Positions 1 to 10,230 of a DNA stretch of 64,000 nucleotides are shown here, one piece after another. The DNA is taken from positions 1 through 64,000 of the forward strand of contig CM034109.1 in NCBI GenBank assembly GCA_019914945.1, given 5' to 3'. Both the position numbers and the translations under genes were made by a program. Below the pieces are notes generated by a model. The model was not told the origin of the DNA, ran no database searches, and was given only the letters and a program-made list of their open reading frames with translations. Source of the DNA: Typha latifolia. Its lineage: Eukaryota; Streptophyta; Magnoliopsida; Poales; Typhaceae. Position 1 is the stretch's first letter; each line of letters opens with the position of its first letter.

Positions 1-85
1 CTCGAACCCTGAACCCTGAACCCTGAACCCTGAACCCTGAACCCTGAACCCTAAATCCTAAACCCTAAACCCTAAACCCTAAAAT
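1..85. repeat. Degenerate telomere-like repeat array
   Basis: Head-to-tail 7-mers open the window. About five copies read GAACCCT, then one AAATCCT, then three AAACCCT. The AAACCCT unit is the Arabidopsis-type plant telomere repeat in the C-rich orientation expected at the left end of a chromosome. The GAACCCT units are one-base variants. The array is only about 80 bp visible and may continue to the left, so it could be a chromosome end, subtelomeric sequence or an interstitial relic. Confidence 0.85.
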
Positions 86-1273
86 ATGATTTGATCACAG
101 TTTGGTCACAGTTTAATCTAAAATTATTTGATCATCAGGATTAACAAGAACAAGATGTACATGATTCATGAAAGGTAAAAGAGTATAATTCACAGAAAAT
201 GTCTTCAAGGGACATCTTGACCCAAAAACAATCAAAAGTAATAGTCTAATCTGCATAGTAAATCAACTAGAGATGATGAAATTATAGAGGGGCAAAAGAT
301 ACACTTCATGTTTATCACTTTTATAGTAGTGTTTGGCCTAATAATGTATGCAAGCCCCCAAAAGATAAATGTAGATTCCAGGTAATTCATATAGAAAGTG
401 TACAGAAAATCAAATCATGGTTTCATCCAAGGACCAAGATGAATTCCATTCATTAAGAATAGCATGATAATCATCCACGATTGATCATAATTGATGGAGT
501 AGTTCACTTGAAAATGAAATTGGGGATGGATTTACCAGTAATCTCAACAAACTAGAACTGGTGATATTTTAAGAAAAGTCTGTCATGATTTATCGCTATA
601 TATTCTGGAGTGCATGCTAAAATGTAATTAAAGGATGCATATTACAATTTTATAAATTTTATTCGGTTCAACTAGCTTTTCAATGTTTACTTTCCACATT
701 AAACTACTTATAGTTCCAATAGACAAATAACAGCAAATAAGAGAATTAATCAGACATCCAAAAGCAGAAAAACACAAAAGAGAAAAATTTCCATTATGGA
801 AGAAGTTTAGATGATATGTTTATGCTTTCTACAGGAGGAAGAGACCTGCAACGGATCAAGGAAAAATAGAGAGGGATGTCCTAGATCAACTATAGAGAGT
901 AACCAAGATTGGATGAAAGATGAGAGGTATTTGCAGATCCATATCTTTCCCTAAAATAACAAAATTTGCATTCTATCTAATTATAGGAAAGACCTGGATT
1001 GCTAAAACAGAGCAGCATCTCCCCTTCACTGACTTCTTGCACCTCCACTCAATCACGAAACAAGATCTGAATAATTACTGCAAGAAGTCTCTATAATCAA
1101 ATAGAGCTTCACGAGATAGTACAAGAACGTCTAAGGCTTTGTTCGGAGAGGAACGATTCAAAAAGTAGAAGGCGGTGAGGATCGACAGCTATCTTGTGAT
1201 CCATATCCTACCCTAAAGAAACCTTTAAATCCGACATCGCCTTCTAATACAATCATGAAAAATATCTGCGTTA
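86..1273. other. AT-rich stretch, no gene recognised
   Basis: No open frame with recognisable similarity and no obvious transposon termini were seen. It lies downstream (on the minus strand) of the MADS-like exon at 1407-1630 and could contain its introns. I looked for K-box or later MADS exons and found none. Confidence 0.4.
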
Positions 1274-1406
1274 CTAAAAAAAAAGCAGTAACACCCATTC
1301 ACTATCTTCCCATGCCACCCTATCTGAACTCAAAGAAGAAAGAAGAAACCATCTAAACATAGAAATAAACAAGAACGACGGATTCAAGAAGAGAGTAGGG
1401 AGAAAC

Positions 1407-1630
1407 CTGGCATCCGTGACGTAATAATCGAGCTTTCCCGTGTTGGAGAAGACGATGAGGTTGTCTGCCGCATCGTGTAGCATGGAGGTCTCAAGCAGGA
1501 TCTCCTCATCAAGAACCGTTTGATTTGCCTCACTCCATTCGTCCCCTTGCGCATCTTCTTCCCTCCTCACCCAATCCCAAATCTTAACCCTAGGAGAGAG
1601 GAGGAGAGAGAGGAGAAATATACAAAGCAT
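1407..1630 (-). pseudogene. MADS-box-like first exon, degenerate
   Basis: A minus-strand frame begins with ATG at 1630 and ends at a good splice donor (CCAG followed by GTTTCT at 1407/1406). The last about 30 residues contain HDAADNLIVFSNTGKL followed by DYYVTDA. This resembles the second half of a MIKC MADS domain, which typically reads CDAEVALIVFS-TGKL-EY, and MIKC exon 1 normally ends at this point. The basic DNA-contact half of the domain is not preserved: the Met is followed by a leucine-rich stretch and an acidic segment. A TATA-like TTTATAAATA lies about 35-40 bases upstream. No downstream K-box exons were found. It may be a decayed MADS gene (SVP-like at a guess), or the resemblance may be chance. 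Confidence 0.35.
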
Positions 1631-1639
1631 GATGGAAAG

Positions 1640-2824
1640 AAAAGAGTGGGCAAGAGTTCTGTTTATTTATAAAAGGTGGTAGGGCAAGACGGTTGTGGAA
1701 AACACAGGCGATTTTGGAGACACTACGACTATCGTTGCCCCATTAGTAGATAAGGTGTGTGTTTGCTATCTCGCGATAGCTAAGGTTGTTCGTCAAAATT
1801 TGCTATCCGGTTTCAGGAGATATTGCATAATTGCCACTAATCTCCTATGGCTCCATGTTTCTAGACGTGGATTTAAAGTACATCATAAGCTCTCCTTAAA
1901 ATGTCATTTACAAATTGGACAACTCGTAAGCTTAATATCAAAAGACACATATTTTTACCATGCCAACAGCCATCTTACAAGTTGACATAAAAAATAATAA
2001 AATGTTCGACATTTTATGTTAACAAAATTTGAACAAAATTTCAAAGCGCTTATTTACTTTACTTAAACACCCACATATTTAAAATCAAATATGTAAGTCA
2101 CACTCATTTTAAGTTTTGGTAGAAATAGGGATGAAAACGAATCGGATAATGCTCAATTCATATCCGGATCCATATTTTTAGTTTGCCAAAATATATCCTA
2201 AGCTTACTATTTTTCATGTCACTGTTGATCCCTTGGTCGCAAATTGGTGGTGGAGACAACTTATCCATGTCTACCTGGAAAGGTTTTACTTGCAAGTTTC
2301 TTATTGATTATTGAATCCATCAAAGACAGATGTTGGATAGATTCTAATCACCTCCGCAAGACGTTATTCCGTATAAACGACAAGTTGAGTTTATAAGGAG
2401 TAAAGCAGGTAATGGATATGAGTTTGGTCAATAGATTGTAGCGAGTCATTGCGCAACCTTGAATCTTGCGTGTTGAAAATGCATCCAGAGATGCAGGCAT
2501 GCAGCAACAAAGTGACATCTTCCGGCGAGATCCAGAGATACAACATTCTTCGAGCAAACCTTTTAAAAGGCTGGAAATTCTCAAATTTTTTAGGCCAAAT
2601 TAACAAAGAGATTCGTCGTGATAATAATTTGAAAAGTACAAGAGAAGCAGCATACTTAATCATCGGAGCATAGAAAGGATTGAGTTTAAAATTTGATGTC
2701 TCGTTGTTTAATAGGAGAAAGAGCTGTGCGAGCTTGCGACAGATTGCCTTAAATTTTTTCTTTTCTCTCCGTCCCTTTCTCAGAGGTATCTGTACTTAAA
2801 ACTTTATTTCTGGGCAAAGAGACC
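1640..2824. other. Intergenic, mostly unassigned
   Basis: No supported gene. Several short frames on both strands around 2350-2670 overlap one another and resemble nothing I know. The only recognisable item is the short hAT terminal fragment at about 2126-2207. Confidence 0.4.
2126..2207 (+). mobile_element. hAT-type MITE terminal fragment
   Basis: The segment starts TAGGGATGAAAACGAATCGG and continues with phrases shared with the left end of the complete element at 6030-6577 (a GGATAATGCTCAA-like string, then a CATATTTTTA-like string). Only one terminus is visible, so it is probably a truncated copy. Confidence 0.5.
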
Positions 2825-3010
2825 TCAGAATCCACCGGATTTCTTGGCGGGAACAGAGACGGAAGGCTTCCTGCCGTTGGTCTCCTCTACCTTTTTGAGG
2901 ATCGGATCGGTTTCCAGGAGCTGGTCTTCCTTCTGCAGTGCCGCAAGAATCCAATCAAACGGCCCCTTATCCTCTTCCTGGGTAACTCCATCAACTTTCT
3001 CCATTCTACT
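2825..3010 (-). pseudogene. TSP9-like thylakoid phosphoprotein, terminal exon only
   Basis: The minus-strand frame reads MEKVDGVTQEEDKGPFDWIL, then KEDQLLETDPILKKVEE, and ends GRKPSVSVPAKKSGGF and stop at 2825. This matches the C-terminal half of thylakoid soluble phosphoprotein TSP9: a short (F)DW(I/L) helix, a KEDQ-ETDPIL core and a Gly/Lys/Ser-rich tail. TSP9 is a small plant protein linked to photosystem II and LHCII and phosphorylated in the light. A CAG/TAG acceptor-like site lies just 5' of the Met codon at 3004. The exon for the plastid transit peptide was not found. Instead the CGI121 stop codon lies about 170 bases upstream on the same strand. It is either a transposed gene fragment or the last exon of a gene whose first exon is not recognisable. 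Family assignment is fairly sure; functional status is not. Confidence 0.6.
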
Positions 3011-3176
3011 GATAGAAATATTTTGTTTATGGCCCAGAAAGAAAAATGAAAATAGCCTGTCACACTCAAGAAGTTGATGTTGTGAACTACAGGGTCGACA
3101 CATGAACCATAAAGTATCAAATTACAGACACAATGATAGAAACAAACTTAAACTCGAGACATCTGATTCTCATTTT

Positions 3177-5327
3177 TCAAAGGGCATCTCGAGCTGCGAT
3201 CCTGCAAGTGATTGCATCAGATACTGACGATATTGCCAACTCCTCGGAAGATATTTTGTAATGCTGAAAAAAATTAAATGCAAGGATCACTACATTTAGA
3301 AAAGGAAAAGGACAAAGGAAAAAATAAAGAACATTAAGAAAGTTAAATGATATCCATACCTTTAGAATCTGCGCTTTGTTAGCTCTTCTTTCCAACTCTA
3401 CCAGATCGATCTCTTTCCCATTAATGAGCTTCGACACTTTTTTCATCTTACAAGGAAGAATCACATTCAATATACCATTTGACTTTGTAACTTTAACAAC
3501 TCAAGCTATTATGAGTGTCAGCAAACTTGAATTGTCTTGTCAAATTATACAGGGAAGAGAGGAGTAGTGACTCCATTTTGATGATTGCAAAGTGAGATGT
3601 CATAATTTGAAGGTTAACCGCTTTGAGCACTGAGCATCATAAATTTATGTACTTACAAAGAACATAAATTTTATACTTTCACTAACATTAAAAGAAAATT
3701 TAACTGATAGCTGTCGAAGTTTGTTCAACTATTCCAGTTTACTAGTGAGGACTGTCTCAATTAAAATTTTCAGCTAGTGGAGTCCCATATATGCAATTAG
3801 ACTATTTATTGTAACAGTAGCTCAAGCATAAATATGTACAAGCTGATTCCCCCCCTCTTTTTGGTGACTGTTTCACATTGATTCAAGAAGCATGAGTAGC
3901 TCAAGCAGGCTTTCTAATTGTTAAGATTCTTGTTTCCACATCATTTATATTTTAGAGCTTCACAAGAAATGTGATTCAGGAAGAGCGCAACATCAAATAT
4001 CTATATAAGACATGCAATTGAGGAATTGAATATTCATTACTAGAGAGTTCTACCTCATCATGAGATGCATCAAAACGAGCTACAAGGATGTAGGTTGTGT
4101 CATCAGAAATTCCACACCGCTTCAGGGACTCTGTTATCTATCATAATATCCAATTTGGAGTCAATAATATGCAAAAAATTGGATATAAAATATAGTAAAA
4201 ACTAAAACAAATAGGTACATGTTTAGATCCAGCATAATTATAAACAAGCTCTGAATGAAGAGTACGAGTTGTCAGCGACTCCCTTAATTTGGATAGAAGC
4301 GCCTTATGAGCTGCTGCTAAAATGGGGAAAACATCTGGTATCTGTTATTTATGGTAGAAACATCATCAAAAAATTGTCACATGTACAGTCAAGCAAAATC
4401 TTTGCTAGCAGTCTACATCTGTCACTTCAAAGAAGGCATTGAGAAGAAAAGATACATGTGATATTACATCGATGCCTATGCTAGGGCAAGCTAGAAAATC
4501 ATTTTCTGGTTGAACCCAAGAGAAGTTATCTAAAAATAAGAATTCGCATACTAGTAATGAATTAAGAAGTGCTACTTCCGGTTCCATCCTTCCAGACTGC
4601 ATAGATTCGAGGAGTTCCCTGTAAAAGAATACATCATTTAATGGTACTAAAAAGTAGCCTAGACCGTAAAATTTCTTCCAATAGAGAAGATCAGAAGAAT
4701 GATTTGCAACATAATTTTTTCACAACCATACAACAAGAGTTGCATGTAGTATGTTGGAGTACTTCGCAACCTACTGCTAGGCTTGTGAAGACCAGAAAAT
4801 GTCATATTAATTAAGACCAATTGTCATGTCGAAGATTATATCAAAAAGGAAACAGAAAAAAAAAATTGGGACCATAAATGCCTAGCTTTAAATATACATT
4901 CCTTTGTTTCAGATAAAGACGAAGCATTTTTCTTGTGCATCAATAGTGTTGAAAATATGCAAGTCGCAATTCTACAATTTGAAAGTCCAATCATTTTCAA
5001 GAAAGGCAGTATATTTGTTACATGACTACCAACTAGGAGTATTGCAATCTGATCAATAATTAATTACACTACCCAACTCTAAGTGCTATAAACAAAATAA
5101 GTATATAGATGAGAAAATAAGTGAAGGCCACCAAATAAAGGTAAAAGAGGAATGATAAAAGCAATTTGTAGCAGAGGAAAGAGAAAATAGATTGAGGGCA
5201 GATAAGTAGAAGATCGATAAGGAGGAATAAAAAGAGGGCATGCAAACCTGCTGTTTGTGACGTCAGTGAAGAGGGCGAGGGAGAGAGTGTGAGAACCCTT
5301 GTAAATGTCCACTTGGAACTCCTTCAT
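3177..5327 (-). CDS. CGI121: CGI121/TPRKB homologue, KEOPS/EKC subunit
   Basis: Six minus-strand exons splice in frame into 175 residues: 5327-5248, 4618-4552, 4341-4219, 4137-4054, 3446-3360 and 3263-3177 (stop). All introns are GT-AG. The protein begins MKEFQVDIYKGSHTLSLALF. It contains IPDVFPILAAAHKAL, the highly conserved TRTLHSELVYN segment, SKHITESLKRCGIS, and ends SVSDAITCRIAARDAL. This is collinear with plant CGI121 and human TPRKB. CGI121 is the regulatory subunit of the KEOPS complex (Kae1, Bud32, Cgi121 and others). The complex makes the threonylcarbamoyl group of t6A37 in ANN-decoding tRNAs, and CGI121 binds Bud32 and tRNA. An in-frame Met lies 19 residues upstream, but 5327 matches the family start. 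No disruptions were seen, and the length agrees with other plant homologues. The upstream region around 5390-5420 is the likely promoter. Confidence 0.93.
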
Positions 5328-5866
5328 GCCTTCTTCTTCTCTTTTTTTATCACCACCACCAAAGTCTGGAGAGAAGAGCATCAAATGTTAGATTTCAACT
5401 TTCATTGAGCCGATTCATAAATAGCCACGACGGTACCACGCCCAACCTAGCCCAACCCAATTCGATAATTATTTTCTTTTTGTTACGACGGTACCACGAT
5501 GATTTTAGAGGCTCAAAATTCAAAATACTTTTTGTTTTCGAATCACCATAACTTTCTTTCTTGTATCATCTTACTTGCCCTATAGTTTGTTACTGAATGT
5601 TCTCTTCAAAATGTTTGAAAAAGATAAAATATCACTCTATATCTTATTCACATTTCACAACTATCAACCATACGGAACATCAAGATTATATATGATGCTA
5701 TTTATGAATATATCACGTGCATGAGAGACTAGATATATACATGTAGTTGCACGGTCCCTAGAGGGGCCCAGTAGCCCAAGTAGTTTTTGCTGGTCATTGG
5801 ATATCTGAGTGTTTTAAATTGGGGGTCCAGAATGCTTGAGTTTACTATGAAATTTTAGGATAAGAT

Positions 5867-7153
5867 TAGGGATATATACGAGCTGATTTCGAGTTAGCTG
5901 GGCCTTGCTCGGCTTTGCTCGATAGAGATTTTTTATTAGCTCGAGCTTGAAATAAGCTGGATAAGGTGGGCCCGAGTTGGCTTTTATCAAGCTCAAGCTC
6001 GACTTAGTAGCTCAATAAAAGGTTTCATGTAGGGGTGAAAATAGATCGAATATGGACTGGATAGTGCTCAACCCACATCCAAATCTATATTTTTAATCTA
6101 GATACGGATTCAGATACAGATATTGAGTGGATAGTAAAATTTAAAATTATATCTTAACTAAATGGATACGGATAATTTTCGGATAGATAGTCAAATCTTA
6201 AACCGATGTTGATCAAATTTTAATCTAATTATGCTATTTTATTTAGAGATAATTAATACGAAAATATTAAGAGTTAAAAAAAATTGTACGTCAAATACAT
6301 ATAAAATTAGAAAAATTAATTTGTGCAAATAATTTATCACGCATCATTAGTAACAATATCAATATTCACTATTTAAATAAGCAAACTAAAAATTGTAAAT
6401 CATTTTAAAAATATGCAGGTAAACGAATATCCGATATTGTACCTGAATACGAAAATTATATCTGACTCGTATCCGAATCTGTATTCAGGTTTTTTTTCAA
6501 AAATTCTATATGCATCCGAAATGGATAGAAATTTTTATCCTAATCAGATCCGATAATCGGACCCATTTTTGTCCCTAGTTTCATGAGCATAGAAAAAAAA
6601 AAGTTGAACACACCAGACTTTAATCAAGGGTTTTATGGGCTTTACGAAGTGGCCGTGAAGGGAGACCACACGTTGATCACATATTCTACCGAAAGTATGA
6701 AAGTTTCAATAGGGATCACATAATTGATGTGAGCATCTAGCCAAATGGAGAAGCAAGTAAGACAAATCATATTCTTACCTCGTGTAACTCACACAATATA
6801 GGACTTATTGTAGAGGCGTGGCAAGAGTAGTAGGGGTGAAAATAGCTTGGCGTGGCCTAGTGGTGTTCGATGGAGGCATGACCAGTGAAGATTTGGAGTG
6901 TCATCGGTAGGTGCGTTGGAGAGTAGGAGTGCTGGTAGAGAGTCGGAGTGCAAAGCAGAGAGTGGAATTGCTCCGCGTCGCCGATAAGGGTTTTTAGGGT
7001 GGGATTTGGGAGAGACGGGTTCGGGCTTTTATATATATGTATATCATATGCTACAGTAATCAAGCCCGATTTTATTCTTTGAGCCACAAAATTGAGCAAA
7101 CCGAGCCGGCTTGTTTAGAGCTCGAGCTGAGCTCAAGTATTTTGACAACCCTA
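5867..7153. mobile_element. hAT-like non-autonomous element with 8-bp TSD
   Basis: The left end starts TAGGGATATATACGAGC and the right end, read inverted, starts TAGGGTTGTCAAAATACTTG. Both are followed by subterminal GAGCTCGAGCT-like motifs. The flanks are GATAAGAT (5859-5866) and GATGAGAT (7154-7161), an 8-bp target duplication with one mismatch, typical of hAT elements. It contains the younger insertion at 6030-6577. No transposase was recognised inside. It separates the CGI121 promoter side from the LINE fragment at 7165. Confidence 0.7.
6030..6577. mobile_element. hAT MITE with perfect 8-bp TSD
   Basis: The termini are TAGGGGTGAAAATAGATCG and, inverted, TAGGGACAAAAATGGGTCCG. The element is flanked on both sides by GTTTCATG (6022-6029 and 6578-6585), a perfect 8-bp target duplication. 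The interior is AT-rich with repeated GGATA/TATCC words and no coding capacity. It is nested in the hAT-like element at 5867-7153. Related ends occur at 2126 and about 35515. Confidence 0.85.
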
Positions 7154-7164
7154 GATGAGATGAT

Positions 7165-7375
7165 GCAGATGTTTGCTGATTGATATACTAAAAATTTGAG
7201 GTTTCATGGGCTGAACTATACTATGCTGTGTCTTATTTCAAAGAAGATTGTGGCAGAAAAGGTAGAGACATATAAGCCTATTAGCTTACTCAATTGTGAG
7301 GTATTCACTAAGATGTATATGTTAACCAATAGGCTGGATGAAGTGGTGAATAAGCTTGGAGGGCTTTGTATTAAA
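7165..7375 (+). mobile_element. LINE reverse-transcriptase fragment
   Basis: The frame reads LNYTMLCLISKKIVAEKVET, then YKPISLLNCEVFTKMYMLTN and RLDEVVNKLGG. This is the start of the reverse-transcriptase domain of plant L1-like LINEs (consensus LIPK, YRPISL-N--YKI, VLTNRL). Only about 70 residues survive, followed by an A-run near 7372. The 5' and 3' parts of the element are missing. Confidence 0.75.
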
Positions 7376-7399
7376 AAAAAAACTCTAAGCCTTTAAAAT

Positions 7400-8060
7400 A
7401 GTAAGATTGACGCTATGTGCCCTCTAAATATTAAAAATAGAAGTGCTGCTTAAATTCTAGTTAAATTTAATTTAATACAAACAATGCAAATTTAAGTTTC
7501 CTTTGAAGATTCTCCTTTATTATTTTATAGTTCTTTGTTTATTTGAATCTCTAACACATGGTAGTTGAATTTGAGGAAATGTTAGTATGACAATAGCAAG
7601 GATTTCATATAAAGGTAAAATATAAAATACTTTGTTTATTCTGTTGTAAAGATAAAATATTAAATGAGTGAAGTATCTATTAGTAAATTAATATTGAGAT
7701 AAATTATTGCTTGGATACTAAACTAGTATAGACATCAGTGTACTAAAATTATTTATCCTTATTCCACAACAAAATGAGGCCTAATAGAGTTAACTAACGC
7801 GTTAAAAATTTACAGAAAATATAAGTTAAGTTTCATACTAGCCTTGTCTCTATTTTCTAGAACTGATAGAGTATTTATATCTTAAGTTATACATGATAAT
7901 TTTAATGAATTTATAAGGAGTAATTTCATTAGAATACTGATAATGGATGTAGAAGGCTACAGGGCATTTAGTTGCATATTAAAGCTTCATAAAGCTGAGT
8001 TCATTTATTGTTATTTTCTATGTTTTCGGTAAATGATCAATTAGTTGATGCAATTCCATT
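7400..8060. other. AT-rich, nothing recognised
   Basis: No gene, transposon end or repeat was recognised in this stretch. Confidence 0.4.
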
Positions 8061-8105
8061 TCAAAAAAGAAATTGTGTCAGTATGACAAACAAGGACTGC
8101 ATACC

Positions 8106-9530
8106 TCGTTGTATCTCAAGAATAGAGGACGGTACTCTTTCAATTGTTGGTGCCTTCTGTAAAGCATCCCCATGAGTTTTTGAATCTGTGCTACTCTCTT
8201 TTCTAAACCTACTTGTTTTAAAACAAGAGTTCGTAAAAACTATGTAATCAGGAAAGTTCATCCTTCTCTAAATCCTATACTAGCCGATATCGATTGACGT
8301 AAAAAAGATTCAGATAAACATACTTCCTGATAGGAAATACTGAGCTAATACTTACAGGCTATAGTAATTAAGACGGATGTACTAAATAAGTATATAAAAC
8401 AAGTGAATCATACTGCATTTACTCCTAAGTAACAATTTCTAGAGAAATATACTAGATAAAAAGGCTTAGCTAGAGTTTATCTATCAAAGAACTTAAATGA
8501 GCTAGAAGGCTTCCTTAAAGCGCCTGGGGAAACATTTATTTCAGAAAATGGGTTTGGAGCAGTATGGGCTATCTTTTGCCTCTGAATAAATGTTAAATTC
8601 TGTTTCACCTATTCTTAGTGGATGCTGGAGTAGGGATGTTCACTGCAGCCTGCAGGTACTGCTTTGAAATTTATAGCTTCTGAGCCTCCTTTCTACTGTT
8701 GCTTTCATCAGTTAGATTCAATATCTTGCCAACACTATCTTGGAGAATTCTCTGCTTCTCGACCTGTAAATTCAAATGGCAATATGACATATTTCTAGAG
8801 ATGCAATAATATGCGCCCATTAGCTTATCTAAGGGTGTATCTCAGTTCAAATGATTTATGATCTTGCTTGTCTAAGAAAGTACTCAAGAATATATGGTAA
8901 GCCCCGAGTTAGTAGTTTAGAACATGATATGATTTATTAAACTGGATAGCCCATGGCATATTTAATAAATAGTCAGAATCAAATTGGTTGGAATGAAGTT
9001 GTCTTAGGATCTTAAAAGGTGGTAAAAGGTGGAGGCATAACCAAAGTGAAGAGACAGTAATATACTAGAGAATTAAGGAGGATACTTTTATCACAAGAAG
9101 AATGCGAGAACCCAGGCAAAGGAAAACTAGGTCTCTTGTAAAGAAGGGATACCTAATAGTTTGTACCTATTTTTGTGGTAATGAATACTTTTTATAAGAA
9201 AAAAAATCACAAAAAAAAGAAAAAAAAAAACGAGAACCCAGGCAAAGGACAACTAGGTATCATATAGATAAGTTACCATGTCTCACCTCATGCAGCAAGA
9301 CCTGCTTCATGGCTAAAAAGAGCCCAGAATGTTCAAATTGATAGTTTTGTTATTATCATGTGAGCCTGTCAAAATGTGTATACTATTAATTGAAGACAAA
9401 ACAGATGGACCGTGGAATAACCATAAAGTTGGCAAAGTCGTTGATTGGGGGATCAAGAGAAAGTGGAGGAGCATCAGGAGATGCGAGGTATCTTTGCATT
9501 CTCTCTGGAGGCTCAATTTTTGAAATTTTA
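8106..9530 (-). CDS. Unidentified multi-exon gene fragment
   Basis: Several minus-strand open segments look like exons joined by consensus splice sites. One, at about 9518-9446, reads EPPERMQRYLASPDAPPLSL then DPPINDFANFM, with a GTTATT donor. Another ends at about 9288 with AMKQVLLHE and a GTGAGA donor. It joins in frame to an exon starting at 8762 after TTTACAG, which reads VEKQRILQDSVGKILNLTDE then SNSRKEAQKL and a TAA. A further segment (SRFRKESSTDSKTHGDALQK then APTIERVPSSILEIQR) ends at a CGAG/GTATGC donor at 8106. The composition is protein-like and hydrophilic. I do not recognise the family. It could be a decayed gene or part of a gene with unseen exons. Confidence 0.35.
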
Positions 9531-9914
9531 TATGTTATACAATAGGAAACCCTACTTCATATGGCGTCCAATTTGTCTAACTTCATATACAGCAAAAAAG
9601 TAATATCCCACACAAGCAACATAAGATTTATGACTTAATACTAAAAGGAATAATATCAAAACAAACTAGTATTTTCAGCTAGTGCGGAAAGGGCAGTTGT
9701 AAATCCTTCCTTTTTGAGACACGAGCTTGCCACGAGCGAATTTCAGAGTTGAGAAACAAGTCCATAAATATTAGAGAAGCAAGAAGAAACAATACTCCAA
9801 ATGAACAACAGAGATTAATGAAAAATAAAGGACACTAAGAATAGACCGGTCCGAAATTCTGAAGCTGGCATGTTTACAACATGACTGATCTTTGGCTGTC
9901 GTACATTATCTTTG
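9531..9914. other. Intergenic, nothing recognised
   Basis: AT-rich sequence without a recognised gene or transposon end. A short minus-strand frame near 9690-9760 could be a further exon of the unidentified fragment at 8106-9530, but there is no independent support. Confidence 0.3.
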
Positions 9915-10230
9915 ACAAATTATTATTATGCTAAGTTATCTGTCAGATGTATGAAACCAATCCCAACTCTAGCTACTACTCCAATATGCTCTCCTATAGG
10001 CTGGATCAAGGTTAATTGTAATGGCTTTTCTATGAATCGATTCAAATTGGGAGGGGCAAAACTAATAACATTACTATCATTGCAAGTTATAGATGTGACT
10101 CTTACAAATTAAACCTTAATTGTTGAAGCAATTGCTATAAGGGAGGCACTGCATAGCTTACAACAGATGAATTGCACAAACTTGTGGCTTGAAACAGATT
10201 CAATCATATGCTTGTCAATATTTTGCGAGA
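9915..10230 (+). mobile_element. LINE RNase H fragment
   Basis: The segment PIGWIKVNCNGFSMNRFKLG is followed, after a frame change, by VEAIAIREALHSLQQMNCTN and LWLETDS. This is the pattern of the RNase H-like domain at the C-terminus of plant LINE ORF2 proteins (W-K-N-DG, E--A---AL, ---E-DS). The first catalytic Asp position reads Asn (CNGF). It is frameshifted and non-functional. Confidence 0.6.
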
